Source: JBDTOX01 sp039933015
Lineage (GTDB): Bacteria > Pseudomonadota > Gammaproteobacteria > Burkholderiales > Methylophilaceae
Direction of reading: 5' to 3'
Assembly: GCA_039933015.1 (NCBI GenBank)
Contig: JBDTOX010000030.1
Location: forward strand, 1-39,491
Length of the DNA stretch: 39,491 nt
A model generated the notes under the pieces. That model saw only the letters and a program-made list of their open reading frames with translations, was not told where the DNA came from and made no database searches. A program made the translations under genes and the position numbers. Shown here in pieces: positions 26,345-34,882 of this stretch. How positions within the stretch are numbered: the first letter of the stretch is position 1; every line of letters starts with the position of its first letter.

Positions 26345-28309
26345 TCAGGGGATTGCCTGCTTCAATTGTTCCAGAATTGCCGGGTTGTCGAGTGTGGAAA
26401 TATCGGATGTGATTTCTTCACCCTTGGCCAGCGAGCGTAACAAGCGGCGCATGATTTTGCCTGAACGCGTTTTCGGCAGGTTTTCGCCGAAACGGATTTC
26501 ATCGGGTTTGGCGATAGGGCCAATCTCTTTGCCTACCCATTCACGCAGGTCGGCAACTATCTTCTTCGCGGCTTCGCCTTCGGGGCGGGCGCCTTTGAGT
26601 ACGACGTAAGCGATGATGGATTCACCTTTGATGTCGTGCGGCTTACCGACCACGGCGGCTTCAGCCACGAGCGGATTGGCAACCAGTGCGGATTCAATTT
26701 CCATGGTACCCAGGCGGTGGCCGGAAACATTTAGTACGTCATCAATGCGGCCCAAGATCCAGTAATAGCCATCCTTGTCGCGGTGCGCAGAATCGCCCGC
26801 CAGGTAATAGCCATGCAAGGTGTCAGGAAAGTAGGTGCGCCGGAATCGCTCCGGGTCACCCCAGATGGTACGCAGCAGTGACGGGAAAGGTTTTTTGATG
26901 ACCAGCAGGCCACCTTCATGGCCGGGCACAGCGCTGCCGTCTTCATTCACCACATCCACCATGATGCCTGGCAGCGGCAGTGTGCAAGAGCCAGGCTTGG
27001 TGGCTACTGCGCCCGGTAGCGGCGCGATCATGTGCGAGCCGGTCTCGGTCTGCCACCAGGTATCGGTAATGGGGCAGCGTTCTTTACCCACAGTCTGGTG
27101 ATACCACATCCAGGCTTCTGGGTTGATCGGTTCGCCTACTGTGCCGAGCAGGCGCAGGCTGGATAAATCATAGTTATTCGGCAAATCGCCGCCAAGTTTA
27201 ATCAGTGACCTGATGGCCGTAGGTGCGGTGTAGAACACACTGACCTTGTGTTTCTCTATCATCTGCCAGAAGCGTCCAGCATCAGGATAGGTAGGCACGC
27301 CTTCAAAAATGACCTCGGTGCCACCGAGTGCCAATGGCCCATACACTACGTAACTGTGGCCGGTGATCCAGCCGACATCGGCCGTACACCAGAAGATGTC
27401 GGTGGCTTTATGGTCGAACACCCACTGCATGCTCAGGATGTTGCCCAGCAAATAGCCGGCGGTGGAATGCTGCACGCCCTTGGGGCGGCCGGTAGAGCCG
27501 GAAGTGTAGAGGATGAATAACGGGTGCTCGGCATTGACCCAGGTCGGCTCGCACTGCTCCGATGCCGCGCTTTCCAGATCGTGCCACCAGAGGTCGGTAG
27601 CCGTATTCCAGCTGATGTTGCCGCCGGTTCTTTGATAAACGATGACTTTTTCCACGGCTTCGCAGCCGCCTAATGCCAGTGCTTGATCCACCGCGGATTT
27701 TAGCGCCACGGCACGGCCGCCGCGCAAGCTTTCATCCGCAGTGATAACCAGTTTAGCGCCAACATCGGTAATGCGTTCGTGCAGGCTTCGGGCTGAGAAA
27801 CCGCCGAATACTACGGAGTGTATGGCGCCGATACGGGCACAGGCTTGCATGGCAACTACTGCTTCTATGCTCATCGGCAGGTAAATGATGACGCGATCGC
27901 CGAGCGTTACGCCTTGTGATTTTAAGACATTGGCAAAACGGCAGACGCGCTGGTGCAGCTGCTTGTAGGTGACCGTGGTTACCGCAGCATCATCAGCCTC
28001 AAAAATCAGTGCAGTTTTATCGCCGCGTGTGGCCAGGTGGCGATCCAGGCAGTTGTAGGAAGCATTGAGCTCGCCGTCATCAAACCAGCGGAAGAAGGGC
28101 GCGGCGCTGTCGTCGAGAATGTGCGTGAAGGGTACATGCCAGTCAATTTCGCTGCGCGCGAGGTCAGCCCAGAAGCCGGTGTAATCCTGATCCGCCTTGG
28201 CGCAGAGCGCGCGGTATGCTTCCATGCCGGAGATGGTTGCAGCCTGTTTAAAGGCTTCCTGCGGTGCAAAAACGCGAGTTTCGGTTAAGATGGATTCAAT
28301 CGACGACAT
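26345..28309 (-). CDS. acs: acetyl-CoA synthetase (AMP-forming)
   Basis: The 654-residue protein has the adenylate-forming signature YTSGSTGRPKGVQH (about residue 270), WWQTETGSHMIAPLPGA, and the C-terminal PKTRSGKIMRRLLR, whose Lys (about 610) is the site acetylated to switch off Acs in other bacteria. It converts acetate, ATP and CoA into acetyl-CoA. The start MSSIESILTETRVFAP at 28309 follows GGAGG by four bases and matches the family; an ATG three bases earlier is almost touching the ribosome-binding site. It is divergent from glnE with only 69 bases between. It could use acetate made by the aldehyde dehydrogenase in this window. Confidence 0.96.
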   Translation of the reverse strand: MSSIESILTETRVFAPQEAFKQAATISGMEAYRALCAKADQDYTGFWADLARSEIDWHVPFTHILDDSAAPFFRWFDDGELNASYNCLDRHLATRGDKTALIFEADDAAVTTVTYKQLHQRVCRFANVLKSQGVTLGDRVIIYLPMSIEAVVAMQACARIGAIHSVVFGGFSARSLHERITDVGAKLVITADESLRGGRAVALKSAVDQALALGGCEAVEKVIVYQRTGGNISWNTATDLWWHDLESAASEQCEPTWVNAEHPLFILYTSGSTGRPKGVQHSTAGYLLGNILSMQWVFDHKATDIFWCTADVGWITGHSYVVYGPLALGGTEVIFEGVPTYPDAGRFWQMIEKHKVSVFYTAPTAIRSLIKLGGDLPNNYDLSSLRLLGTVGEPINPEAWMWYHQTVGKERCPITDTWWQTETGSHMIAPLPGAVATKPGSCTLPLPGIMVDVVNEDGSAVPGHEGGLLVIKKPFPSLLRTIWGDPERFRRTYFPDTLHGYYLAGDSAHRDKDGYYWILGRIDDVLNVSGHRLGTMEIESALVANPLVAEAAVVGKPHDIKGESIIAYVVLKGARPEGEAAKKIVADLREWVGKEIGPIAKPDEIRFGENLPKTRSGKIMRRLLRSLAKGEEITSDISTLDNPAILEQLKQAIP

Positions 28310-28378
28310 CATGCCTCCCTGCGACTTATAATTAGGTTTAGGTAAACTCAATAATAGCATTATCACCATTCATTTCAG

Positions 28379-31168
28379 ATGCTCACAATCGCTCAAATTC
28401 TCGAAGAAGACACCACGCTGACTAATGATGAGGCGCATCTGCAGCACGCGATGCGCTGCAGTCCGTTCCTCCATCGTCTGCTGTTCAGTGATGCAGCACT
28501 GCTGCCGGATTTATTGCAAAACCTGCACAGGCCCTGGAGCGCGCAGGCCATGCGGGATTGGCTTGCAACGCAGGAAGTCGGCGACGAAGCCACGTTACAA
28601 AGCGCACTGCGCAAGCTGCGCCAGCGCGTGATGCTGCGGGTGATCGTACGCGATCTCTGCCGCCTGCAAGGGGCGCAAGGACAGTCTGGCCTGGATGAAG
28701 TCATGCAAAGCATGACAGCGCTGGCCGAGGTTACCGTGCAATTTGCCTTGCAGCATTTGAGCCAGTGGCAGCAAGCCATCTATGGTGAACCTGTCGACGA
28801 GCACGGTAGCAGGCAGGAGCTTATTGTTGTCGGCATGGGCAAGCTGGGCGGCGGCGAGCTGAATGTGTCTTCGGATATTGACCTGATTTTTGCCTATGAA
28901 GAAGACGGCGAAACGAATGGCAGCAAACATATAAGCAACCATGATTTTTTCCTGCGGCTGGCTAAAAAACTTATCGCCGCGATAGATGGAATTACGCATG
29001 ACGGTTTTGTTTTCCGTGTGGATATGCGCTTACGGCCTTATGGCTCGGATGGGCCTTTGGCTTGCAGCTTTGCCATGCTAGAAGAGTATTACCAGAACCA
29101 GGGACGCGAATGGGAGCGCTATGCCTGGATCAAGGGGCGCGTGATAGCCGGACCGGGCGAGAGCCTCGCGCAGCTATTGCGGCCTTTTGTCTTCCGCAAA
29201 TACCTGGATTACGGCGCTTTTGCTTCCATGCGTGATCTCAAGATCCAGATTCAGCGCGATGTAAACCGGCGCGACATGCACGACAATATCAAGCTCGGGC
29301 GCGGCGGTATTCGTGAAATCGAGTTTATCGCTCAGGTGTTTCAGCTCATCCGCGGCGGAAGCGACGCCAGCCTGCAGATCCGCCCCACCTTGAGCGTATT
29401 GCAATTGCTGCAAAGCAAAAGCCTGTTGCCCGAGCACACCGTACAGGAATTGAGTACGGCCTATGTGTTTCTGCGCAACCTGGAACATCGCCTGCAATAT
29501 ATAGAGGATGCGCAAACACATGAGCTGCCGACCACACAAGAAGTCCAGGCGCGCATTACTTTGGGCATGGGCTACCCGGATTGGGCAATGTTCCTATCCG
29601 ATCTGGAACAGCATCGCGCTCGTGTCCAGCAGCATTTTGATGAAATTTTTAATGACCCTAATCATGATTCCAAGGCTAGCGATGCCGAAAACAATGGCGT
29701 TGTTGAAATCTGGCAGGGAGCAGTCGCCGAGCAGGAGGCGGTTGCCCGCCTGAGAGCCTTGGGCTATCAGGAAGCAGAGGAGACGCTGCGCCGCCTTGTC
29801 AGCCAGCATTCCAGTGCAAGATACAAACAATTGCCCGAACTCAGCCGTCAGCGCTTCGATACGCTGATGCCCATGCTGATCGCGCAGGCAGCGCAGCAGG
29901 CGCATCCTGAAAACACGCTGCTGCACGTTTCCGATCTGCTCGATACCATCTGCCGTCGCGCCAGTTACCTGGCGCTGCTGGCAGAGTATCCGGCAGCCTT
30001 GACTATGGTGATAAAGCTGGCAAGCGCCAGCCCATGGCTGGTGCAATACCTGACGCAGCATCCTATTTTGCTGGATGAGCTGCTCGATACGCGCAACCTG
30101 TATGCGGCCCCGGATTTTTCTGCCATGCGCGCAGAGCTGAGCCGCCGCCTGGCAGAAGTGGAAGGTGATATGGAACGGCAAATGGATGTCATGCGCCATT
30201 TCAAGCACGCTGCGGTATTCCGCTTTGCCGCCCAGGATGTCGCGGGCAAGCTGCGTCCGGAAAAGCTTTCCGATTACCTCAGCGAATTGGCGTGCCTGAT
30301 TCTGCAAACCACGCTTGAAGTCATCTGGCCTACGGTACCCGGCAAACACCTCGAGCAGCCGCAATTTGCCATTATTGGCTACGGCAAACTCGGCGGCAAG
30401 GAACTGGGCTATGCCTCCGACCTCGACATTATTTTTCTCTATGAAGATGACACGCCAGGCGCGGGAGAGGTGTATGCGCGCTTTGGTCAGCGCATCAATA
30501 CCTGGCTCAATAGCCAGACTTCGGCCGGGATGTTATATGAAACCGATATGCAGCTCAGGCCCAATGGCTCGAGCGGGCTGCTGGTGAGCACGGTAGATGC
30601 CTTCCGCGATTATCAGCAGCAGCACGCCTGGGTGTGGGAGCATCAGGCGCTGTCGCGGGCGCGTTATTGCGCAGGCGACGCCACTATCGGAGCCGCTTTT
30701 GAAAAGCTCCGCATTGAGGTGCTTACCCAAAAACGCGATATCGATAAACTCCGCGAAGAAGTCGCTGCCATGCGCCAGAAAATGCGTAGCGGATACCCCA
30801 ACAACAGCGAGCTGTTCGATTTAAAACATGACCAGGGCGGCATCGTCGATGTGGAATTCCTCGTGCAATACCTGGCACTGGCTCATGCCGGTCAATACCC
30901 GGAGCTGACGGGTAATATCGGCAATATTGCCCTGCTTAAAATGCTCGGGGAATTAGGCTTGCTTGATAAGCCAAAAGCCAAACGGGTGGCCGCCGCCTAT
31001 CGCCAGTATCGCCGCCTCCAGCACAGTATTCGCCTGCAAGGCGCAAGCAAGGCACGCGTACCATTGGCTGATATTCAGCCGCAAGTGAAAGCCGTAAGGG
31101 GGTTATGGGGTGAAGTGTTTGAACAGTTGTACCCCGCCGAAGCGGGGTCTGCCGTGGAGAACAGTTGA
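28379..31168 (+). CDS. glnE: glutamine synthetase adenylyltransferase/deadenylylase
   Basis: The 929-residue protein has two nucleotidyltransferase domains. The first motif is GGGELNVSSDIDLIFAYE (about residues 157-174), the deadenylylase half. The second is GGKELGYASDLDIIFLYE (about 671-688), the adenylylase half. Helical linker and regulatory domains separate them, as in E. coli GlnE (946 residues). It attaches AMP to, and removes it from, glutamine synthetase in answer to PII signalling, so it sets nitrogen assimilation. No glnA, glnB or glnD is in view. It ends two bases before the end of the convergent PEP-CTERM gene 2, with no terminator between them. Confidence 0.96.
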   Translation: MLTIAQILEEDTTLTNDEAHLQHAMRCSPFLHRLLFSDAALLPDLLQNLHRPWSAQAMRDWLATQEVGDEATLQSALRKLRQRVMLRVIVRDLCRLQGAQGQSGLDEVMQSMTALAEVTVQFALQHLSQWQQAIYGEPVDEHGSRQELIVVGMGKLGGGELNVSSDIDLIFAYEEDGETNGSKHISNHDFFLRLAKKLIAAIDGITHDGFVFRVDMRLRPYGSDGPLACSFAMLEEYYQNQGREWERYAWIKGRVIAGPGESLAQLLRPFVFRKYLDYGAFASMRDLKIQIQRDVNRRDMHDNIKLGRGGIREIEFIAQVFQLIRGGSDASLQIRPTLSVLQLLQSKSLLPEHTVQELSTAYVFLRNLEHRLQYIEDAQTHELPTTQEVQARITLGMGYPDWAMFLSDLEQHRARVQQHFDEIFNDPNHDSKASDAENNGVVEIWQGAVAEQEAVARLRALGYQEAEETLRRLVSQHSSARYKQLPELSRQRFDTLMPMLIAQAAQQAHPENTLLHVSDLLDTICRRASYLALLAEYPAALTMVIKLASASPWLVQYLTQHPILLDELLDTRNLYAAPDFSAMRAELSRRLAEVEGDMERQMDVMRHFKHAAVFRFAAQDVAGKLRPEKLSDYLSELACLILQTTLEVIWPTVPGKHLEQPQFAIIGYGKLGGKELGYASDLDIIFLYEDDTPGAGEVYARFGQRINTWLNSQTSAGMLYETDMQLRPNGSSGLLVSTVDAFRDYQQQHAWVWEHQALSRARYCAGDATIGAAFEKLRIEVLTQKRDIDKLREEVAAMRQKMRSGYPNNSELFDLKHDQGGIVDVEFLVQYLALAHAGQYPELTGNIGNIALLKMLGELGLLDKPKAKRVAAAYRQYRRLQHSIRLQGASKARVPLADIQPQVKAVRGLWGEVFEQLYPAEAGSAVENS

Positions 31169-31170
31169 TC

Positions 31171-32136
31171 TCAGCTGTAGCGACGGCGGAGTGCAAATAC
31201 AAGTCCCGCAAGTCCAAGCCCTAGCAGCGCTGGCGTGGCTGGCTCGGGTACACTTCCCCCGCCACCGGTGGGGACGAACGGAAGAAAAGCGACCTCCGTA
31301 GTTCCTCCCGGTGAGGTTGTAACATCCAGGCCGCCACCCAAGCCGTTGCTGCCAGCCGTAATGCCGGTACAAACACCTGAGAGACTGTTTTGAATCAACG
31401 TCACGGCACCAGTGCTTGCCAAGGCTCTACCGCAAAGATCTCTTGCGGTGCTGTTCATGGAGATGCTGGCAAGCGCGAGTATATTCCCCAGAAATGTAGT
31501 GTTTACATCGATGGTCGCGGAACTGCCGACATTCCAGTAAACCCCGGCGCCTGAACCGGTGTTGATGACGTTCACGACCGAATTCGGCGAGGTGATCAAC
31601 GTGCTTGGCATCTGGAAAACCCAGGCCGCGTTGGCGTTGCCCCCCCCGTCGAGAGTAAGCGTCCCGGACAAATTGGTCGTTCCCGCAGGGACGGTATAGA
31701 CGCCCGGAGCGAGGGTCCCTGCGAGGGTCAGGTCCGCACCCAATAGGGTGCCTGGCCCCAGAGACCCCAGATTATTTATCGCTGTAGTAAGTTGACCCTG
31801 AGCCGACTGCGGGAGCGCACCGCCTGCGTATACCAGCCCCCCTGTCACTTGCGGATCTGACACCCCTACGCCTGGTGATGAGTTAAAGCCAGTGATTGCA
31901 TTCGCACCGCCGCTTGACCAGACACCGACATTTCCGACGATGGTGCTTGTGGGGACGTTGGTCACCGTCGAGGCGCCCAGAACCGTAAAGCTCGCCAAAT
32001 CTGCTCCCAGCAACGGTGTGGCCCATGCCGGTGAGGAGGCGCAGAACACACCTATCACTGCCAATGCTAGGGTCGATAACGATTTAAGTGAGCGGGCATT
32101 GCTTGTACTTCTTGCATACTTGGATGTTGCTTTCAT
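31171..32136 (-). CDS. PEP-CTERM exported protein 2 with DUF3494 ice-binding-like domain
   Basis: The 321-residue protein starts at an ATG (32134-32136) behind AAAAGGAGA. A signal peptide with a long basic N region (MKATSKYARSTSNARSLKSL, cleaved near AWA-TP) is followed by a DUF3494 beta-helix (ADLASFTVLGASTVTN, GNVGVWSSG, PGVYTVPAGTTNLSGTLTLDG, AWVFQMPSTL). A Gly-rich linker and the tail VPEPATPALLGLGLAGLVFA plus RRR end it. DUF3494 is the fold of many bacterial ice-binding proteins, but many members do not bind ice and serve as surface adhesion or matrix proteins. Cell-surface sorting by an exosortase is inferred. A possible sigma-54 promoter and a box lie upstream. Confidence 0.9.
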   Translation of the reverse strand: MKATSKYARSTSNARSLKSLSTLALAVIGVFCASSPAWATPLLGADLASFTVLGASTVTNVPTSTIVGNVGVWSSGGANAITGFNSSPGVGVSDPQVTGGLVYAGGALPQSAQGQLTTAINNLGSLGPGTLLGADLTLAGTLAPGVYTVPAGTTNLSGTLTLDGGGNANAAWVFQMPSTLITSPNSVVNVINTGSGAGVYWNVGSSATIDVNTTFLGNILALASISMNSTARDLCGRALASTGAVTLIQNSLSGVCTGITAGSNGLGGGLDVTTSPGGTTEVAFLPFVPTGGGGSVPEPATPALLGLGLAGLVFALRRRYS

Positions 32137-32196
32137 AATTATCTCCTTTTTGGGACAGTTAAGTTGGACAACCCAACGGGAAGCCAGGCCCAATGC

Positions 32197-32214
32197 AAGC
32201 ATTATTTATTCCAC
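32197..32214 (-). promoter_or_regulatory. possible sigma-54 promoter of PEP-CTERM gene 2
   Basis: On the minus strand, GTGGAATAAATAATGCTT has GG (plus 32211-32212) and GC (32199-32200) ten bases apart, but lacks the usual GCAC after GG. Position (about 50-base leader) and the box 66 bases further upstream support it. Confidence 0.5.
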
Positions 32215-32278
32215 TCATATATTTCTTTTTTTTATCAATTAGTTATGCATGCATTATTAATTTATGTGTGCTATATGC

Positions 32279-32294
32279 GTCAAAATTCTCGACA
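32279..32294 (-). promoter_or_regulatory. PEP-CTERM box of gene 2
   Basis: TGTCGAGAATTTTGAC on the minus strand differs from the first 16 bases of the boxes of genes 3 and 4 at two positions. It lies 66 bases upstream of the -24 GG of gene 2, nearly the same distance as in gene 1. Confidence 0.6.
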
Positions 32295-32496
32295 TAAAAA
32301 ATCAGATAGGCGCCCTTGATGAAGCGGGAGGCGAAGAAATACCCGGCTAAGGCTATTCAGATACCCGAGCAGGAGCTTTTCCCCGGCAATCGGGGACAGC
32401 AACTGTCTTGAACTGGACGGCTTCTCGTGCTTTGGAGGACACTTAACTTTGTTTGCTGGCGAGGTCTTTGACAAGCCAGAAGCGTCGCATTGTGAG

Positions 32497-32513
32497 TGTC
32501 GGGAATTTTTACA
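32497..32513 (+). promoter_or_regulatory. PEP-CTERM box of gene 3
   Basis: TGTCGGGAATTTTTACA is identical to the box of gene 4 and lies 98 bases upstream of the -24 GG. It is preceded by a GCTGG/CCAG inverted pair (about 32456-32480) also present before the box of gene 4. Confidence 0.7.
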
Positions 32514-32608
32514 GTCTTGCTTGGAAACTTGTCAGACAAACTGCCTACGCCCTATGCGTCATCATTTAACATGCTGTATTTAAATGTATTTTAATGTTTA
32601 TTCGCTCT

Positions 32609-32627
32609 GCTGGCATGGTTGATGCCT
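32609..32627 (+). promoter_or_regulatory. sigma-54 promoter of PEP-CTERM gene 3
   Basis: CTGGCATGGTTGATGCC has GG (32612-32613) and GC (32624-32625) ten bases apart and matches TGGCA at -24. The leader would be about 66 bases. Confidence 0.65.
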
Positions 32628-32702
32628 GTTGCTTTTGTAAGGACAGTACCAGGAGATATAGAAATCGTGTCTGACCTCATTTTTAATTGAAGGGGAATTA
32701 TC

Positions 32703-33515
32703 ATGAAAACCATAACAAAGATGAAAGCATTGCGAGCAGTCGTAGCACTAGCCTGTCTGGGCTCTAGCGCAGTCTGGGCAAATCAGATCGTCTTGGAAGG
32801 TTCGGATGCTACGTCCTTTCACCATGACAGCGTTTATACCGGCCAGCTTTTTACGTTTATGATAAATGGTTCATCCTTGCCTGTTCTGGTTATGGGTACC
32901 GGAGGGACGTTGTCCGGGACACCTGCCGGCACAGTCTATAACCCGACGTATTCACTCACAGGTTTTACTCTCAGCGACTACAGTGCCATCTACTTCCAGT
33001 CTCCGGGCGGATGTTGCGGCGCTCCTGATGCGTCAACTTCCATTTCGGCTGCGGATAAGGCATTGATTGGTGCCGCTGAATTGCTGGGCTTGAACGTCAC
33101 ACTTCAAAACTACGGTGGTGGGCCGACTTGGGGCGATATCCTCCCGGCCGCAGTCAATGCACTTGGCCCGGAACACTTCGGAGGCATTACCTCCTACGGT
33201 ACAGCGGGTGGTCCGGGTTGCACCGACGGCGAGGTTTTCAATGCCAACGGGCTGTCAAAAGGGTTCATCCAGCCTGGCGTGCTGGGCTGCTATGAACATC
33301 AGGCATATAGAACCTCGGCCTTCACGCCGCTTGGTTTCATTAGCTTGGTAAACGCGGATCCTGCGTTTTTCGGCAGTGATGGCTCAGCGCTGCTAGCCTT
33401 GGGTGGCCCGCTGGGAACGCCGGGTGGGGGGGGGGTGCCAGAGCCTGCCTCTCTCGCTTTGCTGGGTTTGGGATTGGCCGGTCTCGCGGCATCGCGCAAG
33501 CGCAAAGCCGCTTAA
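32703..33515 (+). CDS. PEP-CTERM exported protein 3
   Basis: The 270-residue protein has a signal peptide (cleavage near VWA-NQ) and an AAGGGGAA ribosome-binding site before its ATG. The mature part is Gly/Ala-rich with four or five cysteines (PGGCCGAPDAS, GPGCTDGE, GVLGCYEH) and no family I can name; the pattern LSDYSAIYFQSP and TLQNYGGGPTWGDILPA suggests a beta/alpha surface domain. The linker GTPGGGG leads to VPEPASLALLGLGLAGLAAS and RKRK, the exosortase tail. The linker is encoded in part by ten consecutive G (33426-33435), so a slip there would remove the tail. It has a sigma-54 promoter, a box and a terminator of its own. Confidence 0.88.
   Translation: MKTITKMKALRAVVALACLGSSAVWANQIVLEGSDATSFHHDSVYTGQLFTFMINGSSLPVLVMGTGGTLSGTPAGTVYNPTYSLTGFTLSDYSAIYFQSPGGCCGAPDASTSISAADKALIGAAELLGLNVTLQNYGGGPTWGDILPAAVNALGPEHFGGITSYGTAGGPGCTDGEVFNANGLSKGFIQPGVLGCYEHQAYRTSAFTPLGFISLVNADPAFFGSDGSALLALGGPLGTPGGGGVPEPASLALLGLGLAGLAASRKRKAA
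33426..33435 (+). repeat. G10 homopolymer just before the PEP-CTERM tail
   Basis: Ten G residues encode part of the Gly linker directly before VPEP. A gain or loss of one base would shift frame and delete the sorting tail, so this is a possible contingency locus or a site of sequencing error. Confidence 0.8.
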
Positions 33516-33535
33516 GTCTGGGCAGTACCAAATAA

Positions 33536-33569
33536 AACGCTCGGCATCATAAGATGTCGAGCGTTTTTA
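33536..33569 (+). terminator. intrinsic terminator of PEP-CTERM gene 3
   Basis: AACGCTCGGCATC pairs with GATGTCGAGCGTT (one G-T wobble) across a four-base loop and is followed by TTT, 20 bases after the stop. Confidence 0.9.
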
Positions 33570-33707
33570 CATCTGCATAGATGGAATCAACCGCGATAGA
33601 TGCACGGCAACATCAGCGGCCATGGCGGCATGATTATTGGCGTGTGCTTGCCGCAGTTATGTCGGCTTGCTGGTATGTACATTGATAAGCCAGCAGCACT
33701 TTTTGAG

Positions 33708-33724
33708 TGTCGGGAATTTTTACA
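33708..33724 (+). promoter_or_regulatory. PEP-CTERM box of gene 4
   Basis: TGTCGGGAATTTTTACA is identical to the box of gene 3 and again sits 98 bases upstream of the -24 GG. The DNA from about 33664 to 33785 is broadly similar to that around the box of gene 3, including GCTGG/CCAGC arms and a GCGTCAT downstream, so the two control regions look duplicated. Confidence 0.7.
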
Positions 33725-33819
33725 ATCGTACTTGTAACCTTCCCACACAAGCTACGAATACCCTCCGCGTCATACTATATGATGTTGAAATTAAAGGAAA
33801 ATTAATTTTAATGCACCAT

Positions 33820-33838
33820 GTTGGCACGGGTGATGCTT
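33820..33838 (+). promoter_or_regulatory. sigma-54 promoter of PEP-CTERM gene 4
   Basis: TTGGCACGGGTGATGCT is an almost perfect -24/-12 element (TTGGCACG and TGC), with GG at 33823-33824 and GC at 33835-33836. The leader would be about 85 bases. Confidence 0.8.
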
Positions 33839-33932
33839 AATGCTTTACTAAGAACAGTATGATGGCGATTAGGCAGTATGGAAATCATGTCTGATCGCAT
33901 TTACTGGATACATACATTGTGAGGGGTGCATC

Positions 33933-34835
33933 ATGAAATTCAAATACAAATCGCTTTCTCTAGCTGTTGCGGTTGTGATGTTGAGCGGATTAGCCGGGAC
34001 CGCAAGCGCTGCCTTGATCTGGGAAAATAGTGCGGGTAGCGATATGGGTTCATTCAACCAATCCACTGGCGCACAGGTTAACACGCTCACGCAAGACAAG
34101 GGCAACGGGCGTGGTATCGTCGTCGTGGGCGACACGGTGTATTACACAGTAGCCGATAGCGGTAATGTGTATAAAAGGCACGCGACTACAGACGTTGATG
34201 GAGGAGTAGCATTTACCATTGCCGGTGCAAGTGGCCTGCAGGCCATCTCGTTCGACGGTACCGATTTCTGGGTGGGCGACTACTCCGGCAGCACCAAAGC
34301 TTACAAAGTCTCCCCTACCGGCACTTTGCTGGATACGATCACGCTCGATCCTACCCTGACGCATATTGAAGGTTTCTACGATGGCCTTGAGTATTTCAAC
34401 GGCAAGCTGATTGCCAACCGTTACGATGGCGGCTTCGCCCGTGCTGGCGGCAATCAGTATGACATATATAACTTGGACGGCAGCCTGTTCCAGCTAGGCT
34501 TCATTGATACCAATGGTCATGGTAACGGCACCGGTATCGCGTTCGATGGGGTTAATTTTTATGTGGCAGATATCTTCAATAACCAGTTTTCGGTATGGGA
34601 TGGCGTGACAGGCGCCTTTATCAAGAACATTGTGCTTGATGGATTCCATGGCGCAATCGAAGATCTTTCCGTGGACTTTGCCGCACGTGGAGATACGTGT
34701 GGCCAGCCCGGGCAACCTCCCTGTACTGGTGGTGGTGGTGGTGGCGGTACTGGTGTCCCAGAACCAGCCTCTCTTGCCCTGTTGGGCATCGGCTTGGCCG
34801 GCTTGGGCAGCATGCGTCGCAAACAGTGCGCTTGA
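33933..34835 (+). CDS. PEP-CTERM exported protein 4, beta-propeller-like
   Basis: The 300-residue protein has a signal peptide (MKFKYKSLSLAVAVVMLSGL, cleaved near ASA-AL). The body has repeated blade-like units of the form GDTVYYTVADSGNVYK, GTDFWVGDYSGSTKAY, GVNFYVADIFNNQFSVWDG, suggesting an NHL/SMP-30-like beta-propeller. A Cys pair (DTCGQPGQPPC), a seven-Gly linker and the tail VPEPASLALLGIGLAGLGSM plus RRK follow. The Gly linker is encoded by GGT repeats, so slippage there would stay in frame. GAGGGG precedes the ATG. Likely attached to the outer surface or matrix by an exosortase; the ligand is unknown. Confidence 0.88.
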   Translation: MKFKYKSLSLAVAVVMLSGLAGTASAALIWENSAGSDMGSFNQSTGAQVNTLTQDKGNGRGIVVVGDTVYYTVADSGNVYKRHATTDVDGGVAFTIAGASGLQAISFDGTDFWVGDYSGSTKAYKVSPTGTLLDTITLDPTLTHIEGFYDGLEYFNGKLIANRYDGGFARAGGNQYDIYNLDGSLFQLGFIDTNGHGNGTGIAFDGVNFYVADIFNNQFSVWDGVTGAFIKNIVLDGFHGAIEDLSVDFAARGDTCGQPGQPPCTGGGGGGGTGVPEPASLALLGIGLAGLGSMRRKQCA

Positions 34836-34856
34836 TCGAGCGGCTCAGGGAAATAG

Positions 34857-34882
34857 CGGCGGCTACGAGCCGCCGTTTTTTT
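34857..34882 (+). terminator. intrinsic terminator of PEP-CTERM gene 4
   Basis: CGGCGGCT pairs perfectly with AGCCGCCG across a three-base loop and is followed by seven T, 21 bases after the stop codon. Confidence 0.95.

Larger units (their letters stand above)
32137..32702. other. divergent control region of PEP-CTERM genes 2 and 3
   Basis: No gene is seen. The 566 bases carry separate promoter and box pairs for each direction: about 32197-32294 for gene 2 and 32497-32627 for gene 3. The middle (about 32300-32450) contains a short CCCCGGCAATCGGGG hairpin near 32380 and nothing else I can name. Confidence 0.5.
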
